Part shown: one piece after another, positions 56,571 to 64,000 of the stretch | Layout: each line of letters starts with the position of its first letter | Position numbering within the stretch: the stretch's first letter is position 1 | Notes under the pieces: generated by a model | The model's input: the letters and a program-made list of their open reading frames with translations, nothing else | What the model was told of the DNA's origin: nothing | The model's database searches: none | Made by a program: the position numbers and the translations under genes | From: Micromonospora sp. WMMD980 | GTDB taxonomy: Bacteria > Actinomycetota > Actinomycetes > Mycobacteriales > Micromonosporaceae | Direction of reading: 5' to 3' | DNA: 64,000 bases | Assembly: GCF_029626035.1 (NCBI RefSeq) | Contig: NZ_JARUBE010000003.1 | Span: forward strand, 6,262,001-6,326,000

Positions 56571-56626
56571 GCGTAAGGAGGGGCCCCTTCTTAACGCCTG
56601 GCGTAGAGGAAGGGGCCCCTCTTAAC
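56571..56626 (-). repeat. Palindromic repeat, copy B (between ABC exporter and DUF4142 gene)
   Basis: The reverse complement aligns with copies A and C: GTTAAG-GGGGCCCC..CTCCT half-unit twice, about 56 bp. It fills the 63-nt convergent gap, so it could also work as a bidirectional terminator. Confidence 0.9.
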
Positions 56627-56632
56627 AACCCG

Positions 56633-57370
56633 TCACGAGCGGCGCATCAGCCGCCAGGTCGTGTACCCGCCGGTGCCCAGCGCGATCAGGAACACCGCCC
56701 ACACGATCCCGGTGCCCACCTGGATCCCGCCGCCGCTGGCCGCGTTGGCCTGGGCGGCGGCGACCAGCGAGTCGCTCTGCGCCGCCGGCAGCGCGGGCGG
56801 CGGCAGCTGCTGCCAGCGGACCAGTCCGGTGCTCTCCAGCATGGTCATGTGGTCGTTGACGAACGTGTTGGCGTCCTCGGCGAGCTTGCGCACGACCGGG
56901 TCCTTGGTGCTGGCCCGGACCGCGCCGATCACCGGGAAGATGTTGCCGTGGGCGACCCGGAGCCGGGTGACGAAGATCTGGTCGAACTGGGCGCCGTTGG
57001 CGTTCTGCATCTCGGCCAGCCACCCCTTCTGCTGGGTGGTCGGCTCCGCCGGCAGCACCGCGCCCAGCTTGTTGGCCGCCTCGACCACCAACTGGTCCAG
57101 CACGCCGTGCTGCCGGGCGATCTCCGCGCCGACCTCCCGGACCCGGGGGGACTGGCCCTTCTCGGCGGCCATCGTCCCGGCCGGCATCTCCCAGAGACCG
57201 GCCAGCCGGACGCCGTTGAGCAGCGTCATGTCGGCGGCGTTCATCTGCACGCCCGGGTTGGGGGCGGCCTGCGCCGCGCCCGGAAGAACGCCGATCCCCG
57301 CGCCGATCGCGACGAGCAGCAGGGTCACCCGGTGCGCCAGCCGGCGACGTGCGGATTCCAGCGATGCCAT
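56633..57370 (-). CDS. DUF4142 secreted ferritin-like protein with C-terminal membrane anchor
   Basis: A 245-residue protein with a signal peptide (LLLVAIGAGIGVLPGAAQA), a DUF4142 helical bundle (MNAADMTLLNGVRLAGLWEMPAGTMAAEKGQSPRVREVGAEIARQH, THAGNIFPVIG-like second half) and a C-terminal helix followed by RLMRRS, suggesting it stays in the membrane. DUF4142 proteins are cell-envelope proteins of unclear role. ATG at 57370 (MASLESARRR) is chosen over one 84 nt upstream because GAGGAGG lies ~10 nt before it. Confidence 0.83.
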   Translation of the reverse strand: MASLESARRRLAHRVTLLLVAIGAGIGVLPGAAQAAPNPGVQMNAADMTLLNGVRLAGLWEMPAGTMAAEKGQSPRVREVGAEIARQHGVLDQLVVEAANKLGAVLPAEPTTQQKGWLAEMQNANGAQFDQIFVTRLRVAHGNIFPVIGAVRASTKDPVVRKLAEDANTFVNDHMTMLESTGLVRWQQLPPPALPAAQSDSLVAAAQANAASGGGIQVGTGIVWAVFLIALGTGGYTTWRLMRRS

Positions 57371-57462
57371 GGTTGGGTTGCCTCCTCGGTCCGGACCGCT
57401 ACGCGGTCGCGGACGGCCGAGCCGACCGGCCGCCCGCACACTGGTACGGATCACCGGGCCGA

Positions 57463-58650
57463 TCAGTTCAGCGGGTCGGCCAGGAGGCGTTCGAAGGCCA
57501 GCTCGGCGGCGCCGATCAGCGCCGCGTCGTCGCCGAGTTCCGGGGTACGCAGCCGCACGTGCTCCAGGCAGGCGGGCAGCCCGTTGCGGTTGAGCCGGCT
57601 GCGCACCTGGGCGGCAGCGGCCAGGTAGAGGTCGCGCATGGTGCCGCCGAAGATGACCATCTCGGGGTTGAAGATGTTGACCAGGTTGGCCACGCCGAAG
57701 CCGAGCCAGTCGCCGGCCTGCCGGACCGCGCTCTGCGCCCGGGCGTCGCCCCGGTCGGCGGCGTCGAAGACGCCCAGCAGTGCCTCCCGGCCGCGTGCCT
57801 CGGCGTGACCGGCGGCGCGCAGCAGCCCGTACTCGCCGATCTCGGTCTCCCAGCAGCCGCGCCGGCCGCAGTCGCAGCGCGCGCCGTCGCGGACCACCAC
57901 CATGTGCCCGACCTCGCCGCCGTAGCCGCCGTGCCCGGTCAGCCGTCGCCCGCCGGCGATGATGCCGGCGCCCACGCCCACGTCGCCGTAGAGGTAGATG
58001 ACGTTGTCGCAGCCGGTGGCGGCGCCGCGGGCGTGCTCGGCGAAGGCGGCCACGTCGGCCACGTTGCCCACCGTGATCGGTACGTCGATGCCCAGCTCGG
58101 CGGCGAGCGCCGCGCCGATCGGCTCGTCCACCCAGCCGGTGGTGGGGCTGAGCCGCACCAGCCCGTCGTCGCGGCGGACCATGCCACAGACCGCGACCCC
58201 GGCGCCGACGCAGAACGACTCCGCCGGCACCGTCTGGTGCATCTCCTTGACCGCGCCGGCCAGCAGCGGGGCGGCCTCCCCGGCGACCAGGTTGCGCGGT
58301 CGGTCCAGCTCCCGGCGGTCGAGCACCTCGCCGCCGAGCCCGACCCGCGCGGCCCGCAGCCGGTCCACCTCGACGCTGTACGCGTACGCGTAGACCCGTC
58401 CCGACTCGGGCCGGACGACGAGTGACGGTCGTCCGGCCCGGCCGGTCTCCTTCGGCGTCCCCTCGCTGACCAGACCGGCGCCGGCCAGGTCGGCGGTCAG
58501 CGCGCCGATGGTGCTGCGGTTGAGCCCGAGCGCGGTGGTCAGCTCCGCGCGGCTGGTGGCCCCGTGCACGTGCACGTAGCGGAGCAATGCGCCCAGGTTC
58601 TGCCGGCGGATCTCGTCCTGACTGGGACCCGCGCGCATTGCCACTGCCAT
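57463..58650 (-). CDS. ROK-family transcriptional regulator of the sugar importer
   Basis: A 395-residue ROK protein. N-terminal winged helix (LLRYVHVHGATSRAELTTALGLNRSTIGALTADLAGAGLV) and a C-terminal kinase-like sugar-binding domain with the ROK zinc motif CDCGRRGCWETEIG and GHGGYGGEVGHM. Such regulators repress sugar catabolism, here most likely the adjacent xylFGH-like operon. The hexokinase-type ATP motif appears incomplete, as expected for a regulator. It shares direction with and follows the transporter genes. Confidence 0.9.
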   Translation of the reverse strand: MAVAMRAGPSQDEIRRQNLGALLRYVHVHGATSRAELTTALGLNRSTIGALTADLAGAGLVSEGTPKETGRAGRPSLVVRPESGRVYAYAYSVEVDRLRAARVGLGGEVLDRRELDRPRNLVAGEAAPLLAGAVKEMHQTVPAESFCVGAGVAVCGMVRRDDGLVRLSPTTGWVDEPIGAALAAELGIDVPITVGNVADVAAFAEHARGAATGCDNVIYLYGDVGVGAGIIAGGRRLTGHGGYGGEVGHMVVVRDGARCDCGRRGCWETEIGEYGLLRAAGHAEARGREALLGVFDAADRGDARAQSAVRQAGDWLGFGVANLVNIFNPEMVIFGGTMRDLYLAAAAQVRSRLNRNGLPACLEHVRLRTPELGDDAALIGAAELAFERLLADPLN

Positions 58651-58669
58651 TGGGTGTCCGTGCCCGGGG

Positions 58670-59929
58670 TCAGCGCGTGCCGGTCGAGGCGGCTCGCCGC
58701 CTCGACAGCGCGTCGATGGTTGCCGCGGCGAGCAGGACCACGCCGGTCACCACGAACTTGACGCCCGAGCTGTATCCCATCAGTCCCATGCCGTTGTCGA
58801 TCACCGCGACCACCGCGCCGCCGAGCACGGCGTCGAGAACCCGGCCCTTGCCGCCGAAGAGGCTGGTGCCGCCGATGACGGCCGCGCCGACGGCGTAGAG
58901 CAGCACGTTGCTGCCACCGGTGTTGGGGTCGACCGAGTTGGCCCGGCTGGCCGCCACGATGCCGCCGATGGCGGCCATCCCGGAGCAGATGACGAAGACC
59001 GAGATGCGGATCTTGTCCACGTTGATGCCGGCGCGGCGGGCCGCCTCGGCGTTGCCGCCGACCGCGTAGATGTGCCGGCCGTAGCTGGTGCGGTGCAGCA
59101 CGAACGTCCAGATCACCAGCAGCAGCGCGATGATCGGCACCACGATCGGCACGCCCTTGAGCGAGACCACCAGGACGTTGCGGCTGCGCTCCAGGTTGAG
59201 CACGTAGACCGCGACGCCGAGGATCACGGCTAGGCCGCCGATCCGCGCGGCCACCACCGCGATCGGGTCGGTGAGCAGGCCGCGGGCGGACCGGTTGCGG
59301 TGCCGCAGGAGCTGCACGGCGGCGTACCCGGCGACGGCCGCGACGGCCAGTGCCCAGCCCAGCACGGGCGGGAGGTTGCGGTTGGCGATCGCCACCAGCA
59401 CCTGGTCCCGGACGGCGATGTTGGCACCGTCGTCCATCAGCGTCAGCACCACGCCCTGGAAGGCGAGGAAGCCGGCGAGGGTGACCACGAAGGACGGGAT
59501 GCCGACCTTCGCCACCAGCAGGCCGAGCACGAGGCCGATCACCACGCCGGTGCCGATGGCGGCGAGCACCGCCACGTACCACGGGTAGCCGAGCACGGTG
59601 ACCACGTTGGCCAGGATCGCCGCGCAGACGCCGCTGGCGAAGCCGGCGGAGAGGTCGATCTCGCCGAGCAGCAGGACGAAGACCAGGCCCATCGCGATGA
59701 GTGTGACCGCGGCGCCCTGGGTGAACAGGTTCGCCAGGTTGCCGGCGGTGAAGAACGACGGGCGGGCGATCGAGAAGCCCACGGCGAGCACCAGCAGCAT
59801 GACCACGGCGGGCAGCGCGCCAATGTCGCCGCCGCGTACCCGGCGCCAGTAGTTGTGCACGTGGTTGCCGACGGTCGGCGCCGGCGCCAGGCCGGCCGGG
59901 CGTTCCTTCTTCACGGCGGTGGCGGTCAT
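58670..59929 (-). CDS. xylH: Sugar ABC transporter permease (XylH/MmsB type)
   Basis: A 419-residue permease with about ten hydrophobic helices and the family motif AAIGGIVAASRANSVDPNTGGSNVLLYAVGAAVIGGTSLFGGKGRVLDAVLGGAVVAVIDNGMGLM. In monosaccharide (CUT2) importers it pairs with itself or a second permease. An N-terminal hydrophilic ~35 residues precedes the first helix. ATG overlaps the xylG stop by 4 nt. Confidence 0.92.
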   Translation of the reverse strand: MTATAVKKERPAGLAPAPTVGNHVHNYWRRVRGGDIGALPAVVMLLVLAVGFSIARPSFFTAGNLANLFTQGAAVTLIAMGLVFVLLLGEIDLSAGFASGVCAAILANVVTVLGYPWYVAVLAAIGTGVVIGLVLGLLVAKVGIPSFVVTLAGFLAFQGVVLTLMDDGANIAVRDQVLVAIANRNLPPVLGWALAVAAVAGYAAVQLLRHRNRSARGLLTDPIAVVAARIGGLAVILGVAVYVLNLERSRNVLVVSLKGVPIVVPIIALLLVIWTFVLHRTSYGRHIYAVGGNAEAARRAGINVDKIRISVFVICSGMAAIGGIVAASRANSVDPNTGGSNVLLYAVGAAVIGGTSLFGGKGRVLDAVLGGAVVAVIDNGMGLMGYSSGVKFVVTGVVLLAAATIDALSRRRAASTGTR

Positions 59930-60744
59930 CGGACGGCTCCTGGGGTGGTGTCGGCGGGCGCGGCGCCGGCGCCGTTGCTGCCCGGTTCGCCGGCGAGGCC
60001 GAGGTCGCCGGAGCGGCCGGCGGTGATCAGCTCGACCACCTGCGAGTGGGTGATGTCGGTGGTCTTCACCTGGGCGACCATCTGGCCGAGGTAGAGCGCG
60101 GCGATCCGGTCGGAGACGGCGAAGACGTCGTTCATGTTGTGCGAGATGAGCACCACGGCCAGGCCGTTATCGGCCAGCCGGCGGACCAGCTCCAGCACCT
60201 GGGCGGTCTGCGCGACGCCGAGCGCGGCGGTCGGCTCGTCCAGGATGACCAGCTTGCTGTTCCAGAGCACCGCCTTGGCGATGGCCACCGTCTGCCGCTG
60301 CCCGCCGGAGAGGCTGGACACGTGCTGGCGCAACGACTTCACGGTGCGGACGCTGAGGCCGTCCAGGGTCTCGGCGGCCATCTGTTCCATGGTCGGCTCG
60401 TCGAGCACGATGCCGCTGCGCTTCTCCCGGCCGAGGAACATGTTCTGCACGATGTCGAGGTTGTCGCAGAGCGCCAGGTCCTGGTAGACGACCTCGATCC
60501 CGAGCGCGGCGGCGTCCCGGGGGCTGCTGATGCTCACCGGCCGGCCGTCGAAGAGGAACTTGCCGGCGTCGGTGGGGTAGATGCCGCTGATGCACTTGAC
60601 CAGGGTCGACTTGCCGGCGCCGTTGTCGCCGACCAGCGCGGTCACCTCGCCGGGGTGCGCGGCGAAGGTGACGTCACGCAGCACCTGGACGGGACCGAAG
60701 CTCTTGTCGATCCCGCGTAGCTCCAGCAGGGGGGTTGCGGACAC
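59926..60744 (-). CDS. xylG: Sugar ABC transporter ATPase, single-domain CUT2 type
   Basis: A 272-residue ATPase with one NBD: Walker A GDNGAGKS, signature LSGGQRQTVAIAKAVLW, Walker B LVILDEPTAALG and H-loop LISHNMNDV. Most CUT2 ATPases (E. coli XylG, ~510 residues) carry two fused NBDs, so this must dimerise. GTG at 60744 follows AAAGGAG. A perfect hairpin separates it from xylF. Confidence 0.9.
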   Translation of the reverse strand: MSATPLLELRGIDKSFGPVQVLRDVTFAAHPGEVTALVGDNGAGKSTLVKCISGIYPTDAGKFLFDGRPVSISSPRDAAALGIEVVYQDLALCDNLDIVQNMFLGREKRSGIVLDEPTMEQMAAETLDGLSVRTVKSLRQHVSSLSGGQRQTVAIAKAVLWNSKLVILDEPTAALGVAQTAQVLELVRRLADNGLAVVLISHNMNDVFAVSDRIAALYLGQMVAQVKTTDITHSQVVELITAGRSGDLGLAGEPGSNGAGAAPADTTPGAVR

Positions 60745-60791
60745 GGGGGTCTCCTTTGGGCGGAGGGAGGTCTCGGAGCCCGTCCGGCGTG

Positions 60792-60833
60792 GGCGCCGCC
60801 CGGCACGGGAGTGGTCCCGTGCCGGGCGGCGCC
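60792..60833 (-). terminator. Intercistronic hairpin between xylF and xylG
   Basis: Perfect 19-bp arms (60792-60810 and 60815-60833; GGCGCCGCCCGGCACGGGA / its complement) around GTGG. It lies 18 nt after the xylF stop and 47 nt before xylG, the same arrangement as at 23585-23622, probably lowering permease/ATPase expression relative to the binding protein. Confidence 0.8.
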
Positions 60834-60851
60834 GCCTGAGGCGGGAGGGGG

Positions 60852-61952
60852 TCAGCTCACGCCGGCGTCGGTGCAGAGCTTGGCGAACGCACCGGTGCAG
60901 AGCTCTTCCTTGGTGACGTAACCGTCGGCCACGACCTCGTTGACGTTCTCCTTGTAGATGGCCTTCGGCTCCAGCAGCACGGCCGGCACGTCCCGGCTGC
61001 CCTCCGGGTCCTTGACGGTCTGGCCGGTGTCCTTCTTCTCGCCCTTGGCGAGCGCGATGGCCAGCTCGGAGGCGGCGTCCGCCTCCTTCTTGACCGCCTT
61101 GTAGACGGTCATGCACTGGTCACCGGCGAGGATGTTCTGCAGGCCCTCCTTGGTGGCGTCCTGACCGGTCACCGGGACCTTGCCGTTGAGCTTGTTTTTC
61201 TTCAGCACCGAGATGGCCGCGTTGCCGAGACCGTCGTTGGCGGCGAGCACGCCGTCGATCTTGCCGCGGGCCTTGGTGAGCTGCTGCTCGAAGATGGTGG
61301 CGGCCTGCGCGTTGTCCCACGCCGGCACCGAGTCGTCGGCGACCTTGGTGTATTCGTTGGCGTCGAACTTCGGCTTGAGCACCGAGTCGTACCCGTTCTT
61401 GAACAGGGTGGCGTTGTTGTCGGTCGGCGAGCCGTTCAGGTAGGAGATCGCCGGGTTCTTGACGCCCTTGTCGGTCAGGCACTTGACCAGGCCCTCGCCC
61501 TGGAGCCTGCCGACGGCCTCGTTGTCGAAGCTGACGTAGTACTGGGCGGAGCCGCCCAGCGTCAGCCGGTCGTAGTCGATCGTGGCCACGCCCTGCGACT
61601 TGGCCTTGTCGAGCACGGCCTTGCCGGTGCCGGAGTCCAGGTTGACGATCATCAGCACGTTCACGCCGTTGGTGATCATCTGGTCGGCGATGGTCTGGAA
61701 CGCGGTCTTGTCGTTCTGCGCGTTCTGGATGTCGGACTCGACCCCGGCGGCGTCGAACGCGGCCTTGAGGAACTTGCGGTCCGCGCCCTCCCAGCGGGCG
61801 GAGGACTTGCTGTCCGGCAGGATCACGCCGATCTTCGGCTTCTTGTCGTTCGAACCGCCGGCCTGGTCGGAACCGCCGTCGTCACCGCAGGCGGTCAGGC
61901 CGCCGGTCGCGAGGAGGCCGACGGCCGCGAAGGTGAGGAAGCCCTTGCGCAT
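60852..61952 (-). CDS. xylF: Sugar-binding lipoprotein (XylF-like)
   Basis: A 366-residue lipoprotein: signal peptide ending LTAC (Cys at about residue 22), then a type-1 periplasmic sugar-binding fold (KIGVILPDSKSSARWEGADRKFLKAAFDAAGV, IDYDRLTLGGSAQYYVSFDNEAVG, NGSPTDNNATLFKNGYDSVLKP). The IDYDR...SFDN pattern is that of D-xylose-binding proteins. ATG at 61952; a GTG 6 nt upstream is possible. A LacI/ROK-type palindrome lies in its promoter region. Confidence 0.92.
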   Translation of the reverse strand: MRKGFLTFAAVGLLATGGLTACGDDGGSDQAGGSNDKKPKIGVILPDSKSSARWEGADRKFLKAAFDAAGVESDIQNAQNDKTAFQTIADQMITNGVNVLMIVNLDSGTGKAVLDKAKSQGVATIDYDRLTLGGSAQYYVSFDNEAVGRLQGEGLVKCLTDKGVKNPAISYLNGSPTDNNATLFKNGYDSVLKPKFDANEYTKVADDSVPAWDNAQAATIFEQQLTKARGKIDGVLAANDGLGNAAISVLKKNKLNGKVPVTGQDATKEGLQNILAGDQCMTVYKAVKKEADAASELAIALAKGEKKDTGQTVKDPEGSRDVPAVLLEPKAIYKENVNEVVADGYVTKEELCTGAFAKLCTDAGVS

Positions 61953-62009
61953 GTGCACGGGTCCTTTCGGGGTGGGGGAGTTGCGTCCGGTTGTTTTGTT
62001 GTGTCCGGC

Positions 62010-62039
62010 AACGTATTCCGCGCTTCCCGCGCTCCGCAA
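62010..62039 (-). promoter_or_regulatory. Promoter of xylFGH
   Basis: On the minus strand TTGCGG (62034-62039) and TACGTT (62010-62015) are 18 bp apart, placing the start about 50-55 nt before the xylF ATG. Confidence 0.5.
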
Positions 62040-62115
62040 GAGTGTCGAGGTCAGAAGTTTGTTGGCGGCGGTAACAATTCAGCAACGCGGTTGTCACCCC
62101 ACCGACACCGGCTGC

Positions 62116-62127
62116 GGAAACGCTTCC
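62116..62127 (-). promoter_or_regulatory. GGAAACGCTTCC palindrome upstream of xylF
   Basis: A 12-bp near-perfect palindrome of the LacI/CcpA-like or ROK operator type, about 75 bp upstream of the -35. It may be the sugar-responsive operator; the adjacent ROK regulator is the natural candidate to bind. Confidence 0.45.
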
Positions 62128-62138
62128 AGGCGTCCGGT

Positions 62139-62617
62139 TCAGCCGGCCGCGATCGGGGCGGTCACGGCCCCGATCAGCGCCACCAGATCCTCCGGCGCGA
62201 GCCGCAACTGGAGACCCCGGCGGCCAGCCGAGACGTACACCGCCGGAAACGCCGACGCGGACGCGTCGACCACTGTCGGCAACCGCTTCCGCTGCCCCAG
62301 CGGGCTGATCCCGCCCCGCACGTACCCGGTGGCCCGCTCGGCGGTGACCCGGTCGGCCAGCACGGCCCGCTTGCCGCCGACGGCCGCGGCCAGCGCCTTC
62401 AGGTCCAGTTCCCGGTCACCGGCACCACCGCCACGGTCAGCCCGCCGTCCACGTCGGTGACCAGCGACTTGAACACCTGCTCCGGTGGCACCCCGAGGGC
62501 GTCGGCGACAAGCGCGCCATAGTTCGGCGCGTTCGGCGACACGTCGTACGGATGCGTGGTGAACGCGACCTTCCGCCTGGTCAGCAGCGCGGTCGCCGGA
62601 GTGCCCTGTCCCGCCAT
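62139..62617 (-). pseudogene. ybaK: YbaK/EbsC Cys-tRNA(Pro) deacylase, frameshifted
   Basis: Two adjacent frames give an otherwise complete ~160-residue YbaK-type editing enzyme. The N-terminal part (MAGQGTPATALLTRRKVAFTTHPYDVSP...VAVVPVTG) runs from 62617 and breaks at 62411-62413, where CCC (GGG on the coding strand) should be a run of four. The C-terminal part (LKALAAAVGGKRAVLADRV...GGISPLGQRKRLPTVVD) resumes in the next frame. YbaK removes Cys mis-charged on tRNA-Pro. A one-base deletion in a G-run may be real or an assembly error. TAGCTT lies 7 nt before the ATG, so it was leaderless. Confidence 0.85.
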
Positions 62618-62688
62618 GACCGTCAAGCTAACCCGGCCGCCGGGTCGCGGCGACCCGGCACGGGCGCCGCGGCGGCGGGTGCCGCCGG

Positions 62689-63921
62689 TCAGCCGGCGGC
62701 CGGCACCGGGCGGCAGATCAGCACGGTGGGCGCGCCGGCCACCCGGGTCAGCACCAGGCTGGCCGGCTCGTCGCCGGCCAGCCGCAGGTCGCGGCGCAGC
62801 TTCTCCGGCTCCAGCGCCGACCCCCGCTTGAGGATCTCCACCCGGCCGATCCAGCGCTCCCGCAGCAGGGCGCGCAGCCGCTTCAACGAGAAGGGCAGCA
62901 CGTCGGTGATCTCCAGGCAGCGGGCGAACGGGGTGGGTCGCGCCACGTCGGCATAGAGGTAGGCGATCGACGGGTCCGCGAGTGTGGCGTCGAGGTCGGC
63001 GGACAGCTCCGCGACCAGGTGGGCGCGCACCACGGCCGGGTCCGGGTCGTACAGGAACCGCCGGGCCGGGCCCACCGTCGCCTCGTCCGCTCCGGTGCCG
63101 GTGAGGTGATAAAAGGGGGCCCCTCCTCTACCGGAGGCGTTAACCGGGGGCCCCTCCTTGCTCCGCAGCACTGTGGCGCGGCGGGGGACGCCGGCGAGCG
63201 GGCCGCACCAGAGCGCGGCCTCCACCAGGTCGCCGTCCACGCTCACCCACTCGGCCTCGGCGCCGGCCGGGATCAGCGCGTGGTCCAGGCCGGGCGCCAC
63301 CTTGACCACGGTGTGCGGCACCCGCGCGGCCAGCCCGGTGACGAAGTCCCACGGCGGCGAGTAGGCGTTCGGGTCGAAGATGCGCCGGCCGGTGCCGGCC
63401 CGCCGCCGCGCCGGGTCGCAGAACGCGCCGTCGACCCGGGACACGTCGAACGCGGTGGCGTCGCCGCACTCGACCGTGACCAACTCCGCCAGCCCGGCCG
63501 CCTCGGCGTTCGCGGCGGCCATCGCGGCGGTCACCGGGTCGGCCTCCACGCCGTACACCCGGATGCCGGCGCGGGCCGCGGCGAGCGTGTCGGCGCCCAG
63601 CCCGCAGCCCAGGTCGGCGAGGCGGGTCACGCCCGCGTCGCGCAGCCGGGCGGCTCGCCGGTCGGCTACCGGCCGGCGGGTGGCCTGCTCCAGCCCGGCC
63701 CGGGTGAGGAACATCCCGGCTGCTGCGGCGCCGAACTTGCCGGCGGCCCGGCGGCGCAGCTCCGCCTGGGTCAGCGCCGCCGCCGCGAGCCCACCCGGGA
63801 TCCCGGCCGAGCGCAGCGCGGCCGCCGCCGCCAGCGGGTCGCCGCCGGCCACCTCCGCCGCCGCCGCGAGCGCGGCCGACCCCTCGGGGGTACGCAGCGC
63901 GGTGAGCTGGTCGAGATCCAC
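62689..63921 (-). CDS. THUMP-like class I SAM methyltransferase with in-frame palindromic repeat
   Basis: A 410-residue protein. A SAM-binding Rossmann domain (ADLGCGLGADTLAAARAGIRVYGVEADPVTAAMA, DGAFCDPARRRAGTGRR) is followed by a C-terminal THUMP-like domain (GPARRFLYDPDPAVVRAHLVAELS, VLPFSLKRLRALLR, ILKRGSALEPEKLRRDL). Between VLR and HLTGTG lies a ~18-residue insertion SKEGPPVNASGRGGAPFY encoded entirely by a palindromic repeat (63108-63159). GTG at 63921 has GAGAAT 6 nt upstream, leaderless spacing. Target RNA unknown. Confidence 0.85.
   Translation of the reverse strand: MDLDQLTALRTPEGSAALAAAAEVAGGDPLAAAAALRSAGIPGGLAAAALTQAELRRRAAGKFGAAAAGMFLTRAGLEQATRRPVADRRAARLRDAGVTRLADLGCGLGADTLAAARAGIRVYGVEADPVTAAMAAANAEAAGLAELVTVECGDATAFDVSRVDGAFCDPARRRAGTGRRIFDPNAYSPPWDFVTGLAARVPHTVVKVAPGLDHALIPAGAEAEWVSVDGDLVEAALWCGPLAGVPRRATVLRSKEGPPVNASGRGGAPFYHLTGTGADEATVGPARRFLYDPDPAVVRAHLVAELSADLDATLADPSIAYLYADVARPTPFARCLEITDVLPFSLKRLRALLRERWIGRVEILKRGSALEPEKLRRDLRLAGDEPASLVLTRVAGAPTVLICRPVPAAG
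63108..63159 (+). repeat. Palindromic repeat, copy C (inside the THUMP-like methyltransferase gene)
   Basis: A ~52-bp unit aligned with copies A and B (GTTAA/GATAA..GGGGGCCCCTCCTCTACCGGAGGC, then GTTAACCGGGGGCCCCTCCTT). It is read in frame on the minus strand with no stop, inserting a Gly/Pro/Ser-rich loop. Confidence 0.9.
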
Positions 63922-63971
63922 CCGACCATTCTCCCGACCCGCCGTGGAGGCGACACGGTGGGCGTGGCGCT

Positions 63972-63994
63972 GGCACTCTCCTTGACGGAGTGCT
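63972..63994 (+). promoter_or_regulatory. CIRCE element (HrcA operator) of groES-groEL
   Basis: GCACTC (63973-63978), nine nt, GAGTGC (63988-63993) with TGG/TAG flanks matches the CIRCE consensus TTAGCACTC-N9-GAGTGCTAA. TTGACG (63982-63987) inside the spacer is a good -35. The heat-shock gene itself, almost certainly groES, lies beyond the right edge. Confidence 0.9.
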
Positions 63995-64000
63995 AGCCGA

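Overview
The window is a high-GC actinobacterial chromosome segment, most likely from Micromonospora or a close relative in the Micromonosporaceae. The reasons are the extreme third-position GC bias, frequent GTG starts and 4-bp ATGA/GTGA gene overlaps, a conservon (CvnA-D type) signalling operon, actinobacterial gene orders, and a dispersed GTTAA..GGGGCCCC palindromic repeat that I associate with this family. The genus is an inference; no rRNA is present.

Layout. (1) 0.1-4.8 kb, +: the distal alpha operon infA-rpmJ-rpsM-rpsK-rpsD-rpoA-rplQ-truA, with internal hairpins after rpsD and rplQ and a terminator after truA. (2) 4.8-34.2 kb: about 29 kb of mostly accessory genes between truA and rplM. 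It holds a proline-rich membrane protein, a methyltransferase, an ABC-F ATPase, a nucleotidyltransferase, an aldo/keto reductase, a DUF559 protein, a TPP-riboswitch-led thiamine operon (thiE-thiO-thiS-thiG-tenI-like-thiD-thiC), a 910-aa membrane protein, a divergent NMT1/TauA-type transporter locus with an F420-type oxidoreductase and a cupin, a Leu/Ile/Val-type binding lipoprotein divergent from a complete conservon, a rubrerythrin-like protein, a NnaR-type HemD/winged-helix regulator preceded by two tiny genes, a methyltransferase behind a dyad-covered promoter, and a RHH/MazF-like toxin-antitoxin pair. (3) 34.2-56.6 kb: housekeeping backbone in conserved actinobacterial order (rplM-rpsI-glmM, glmS, nnrD-alr-hydrolase-tsaE-ung, tsaB-rimI-tsaD), with interspersed aminotransferase, threonine aldolase, MmpS-like, DUF1023 and XRE genes, then a heterodimeric ABC exporter whose two subunits carry complementary degenerate nucleotide sites. 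(4) 56.6-64 kb: a DUF4142 protein, a ROK regulator with a xylFGH-like sugar importer, a frameshifted ybaK, a THUMP-like methyltransferase carrying an in-frame palindromic repeat, and a CIRCE operator at the right edge announcing groES-groEL outside the window.

How it works together. Ribosomal proteins, RNA polymerase alpha, UDP-GlcNAc precursors (GlmM, GlmS), alanine racemase and the t6A tRNA-modification trio (TsaB/E/D) form the growth backbone. The thiamine operon is under TPP control. Two ABC import operons place a near-perfect hairpin between the binding-protein gene and the next cistron. At least fourteen starts have a TANNNT-like -10 box 6-8 nt upstream, the architecture of leaderless transcription.

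Most noteworthy: the ~57-bp palindromic repeat present three times, once inside a protein-coding gene and once supplying the thiE stop codon and probably the ThiO N-terminus; the conservon paired with a binding lipoprotein, rubrerythrin and NnaR-type regulator; 12 bp shared between the operator regions of two toxin-antitoxin-like loci; an inverted pair of DnaA boxes; and the complementary ABC heterodimer.
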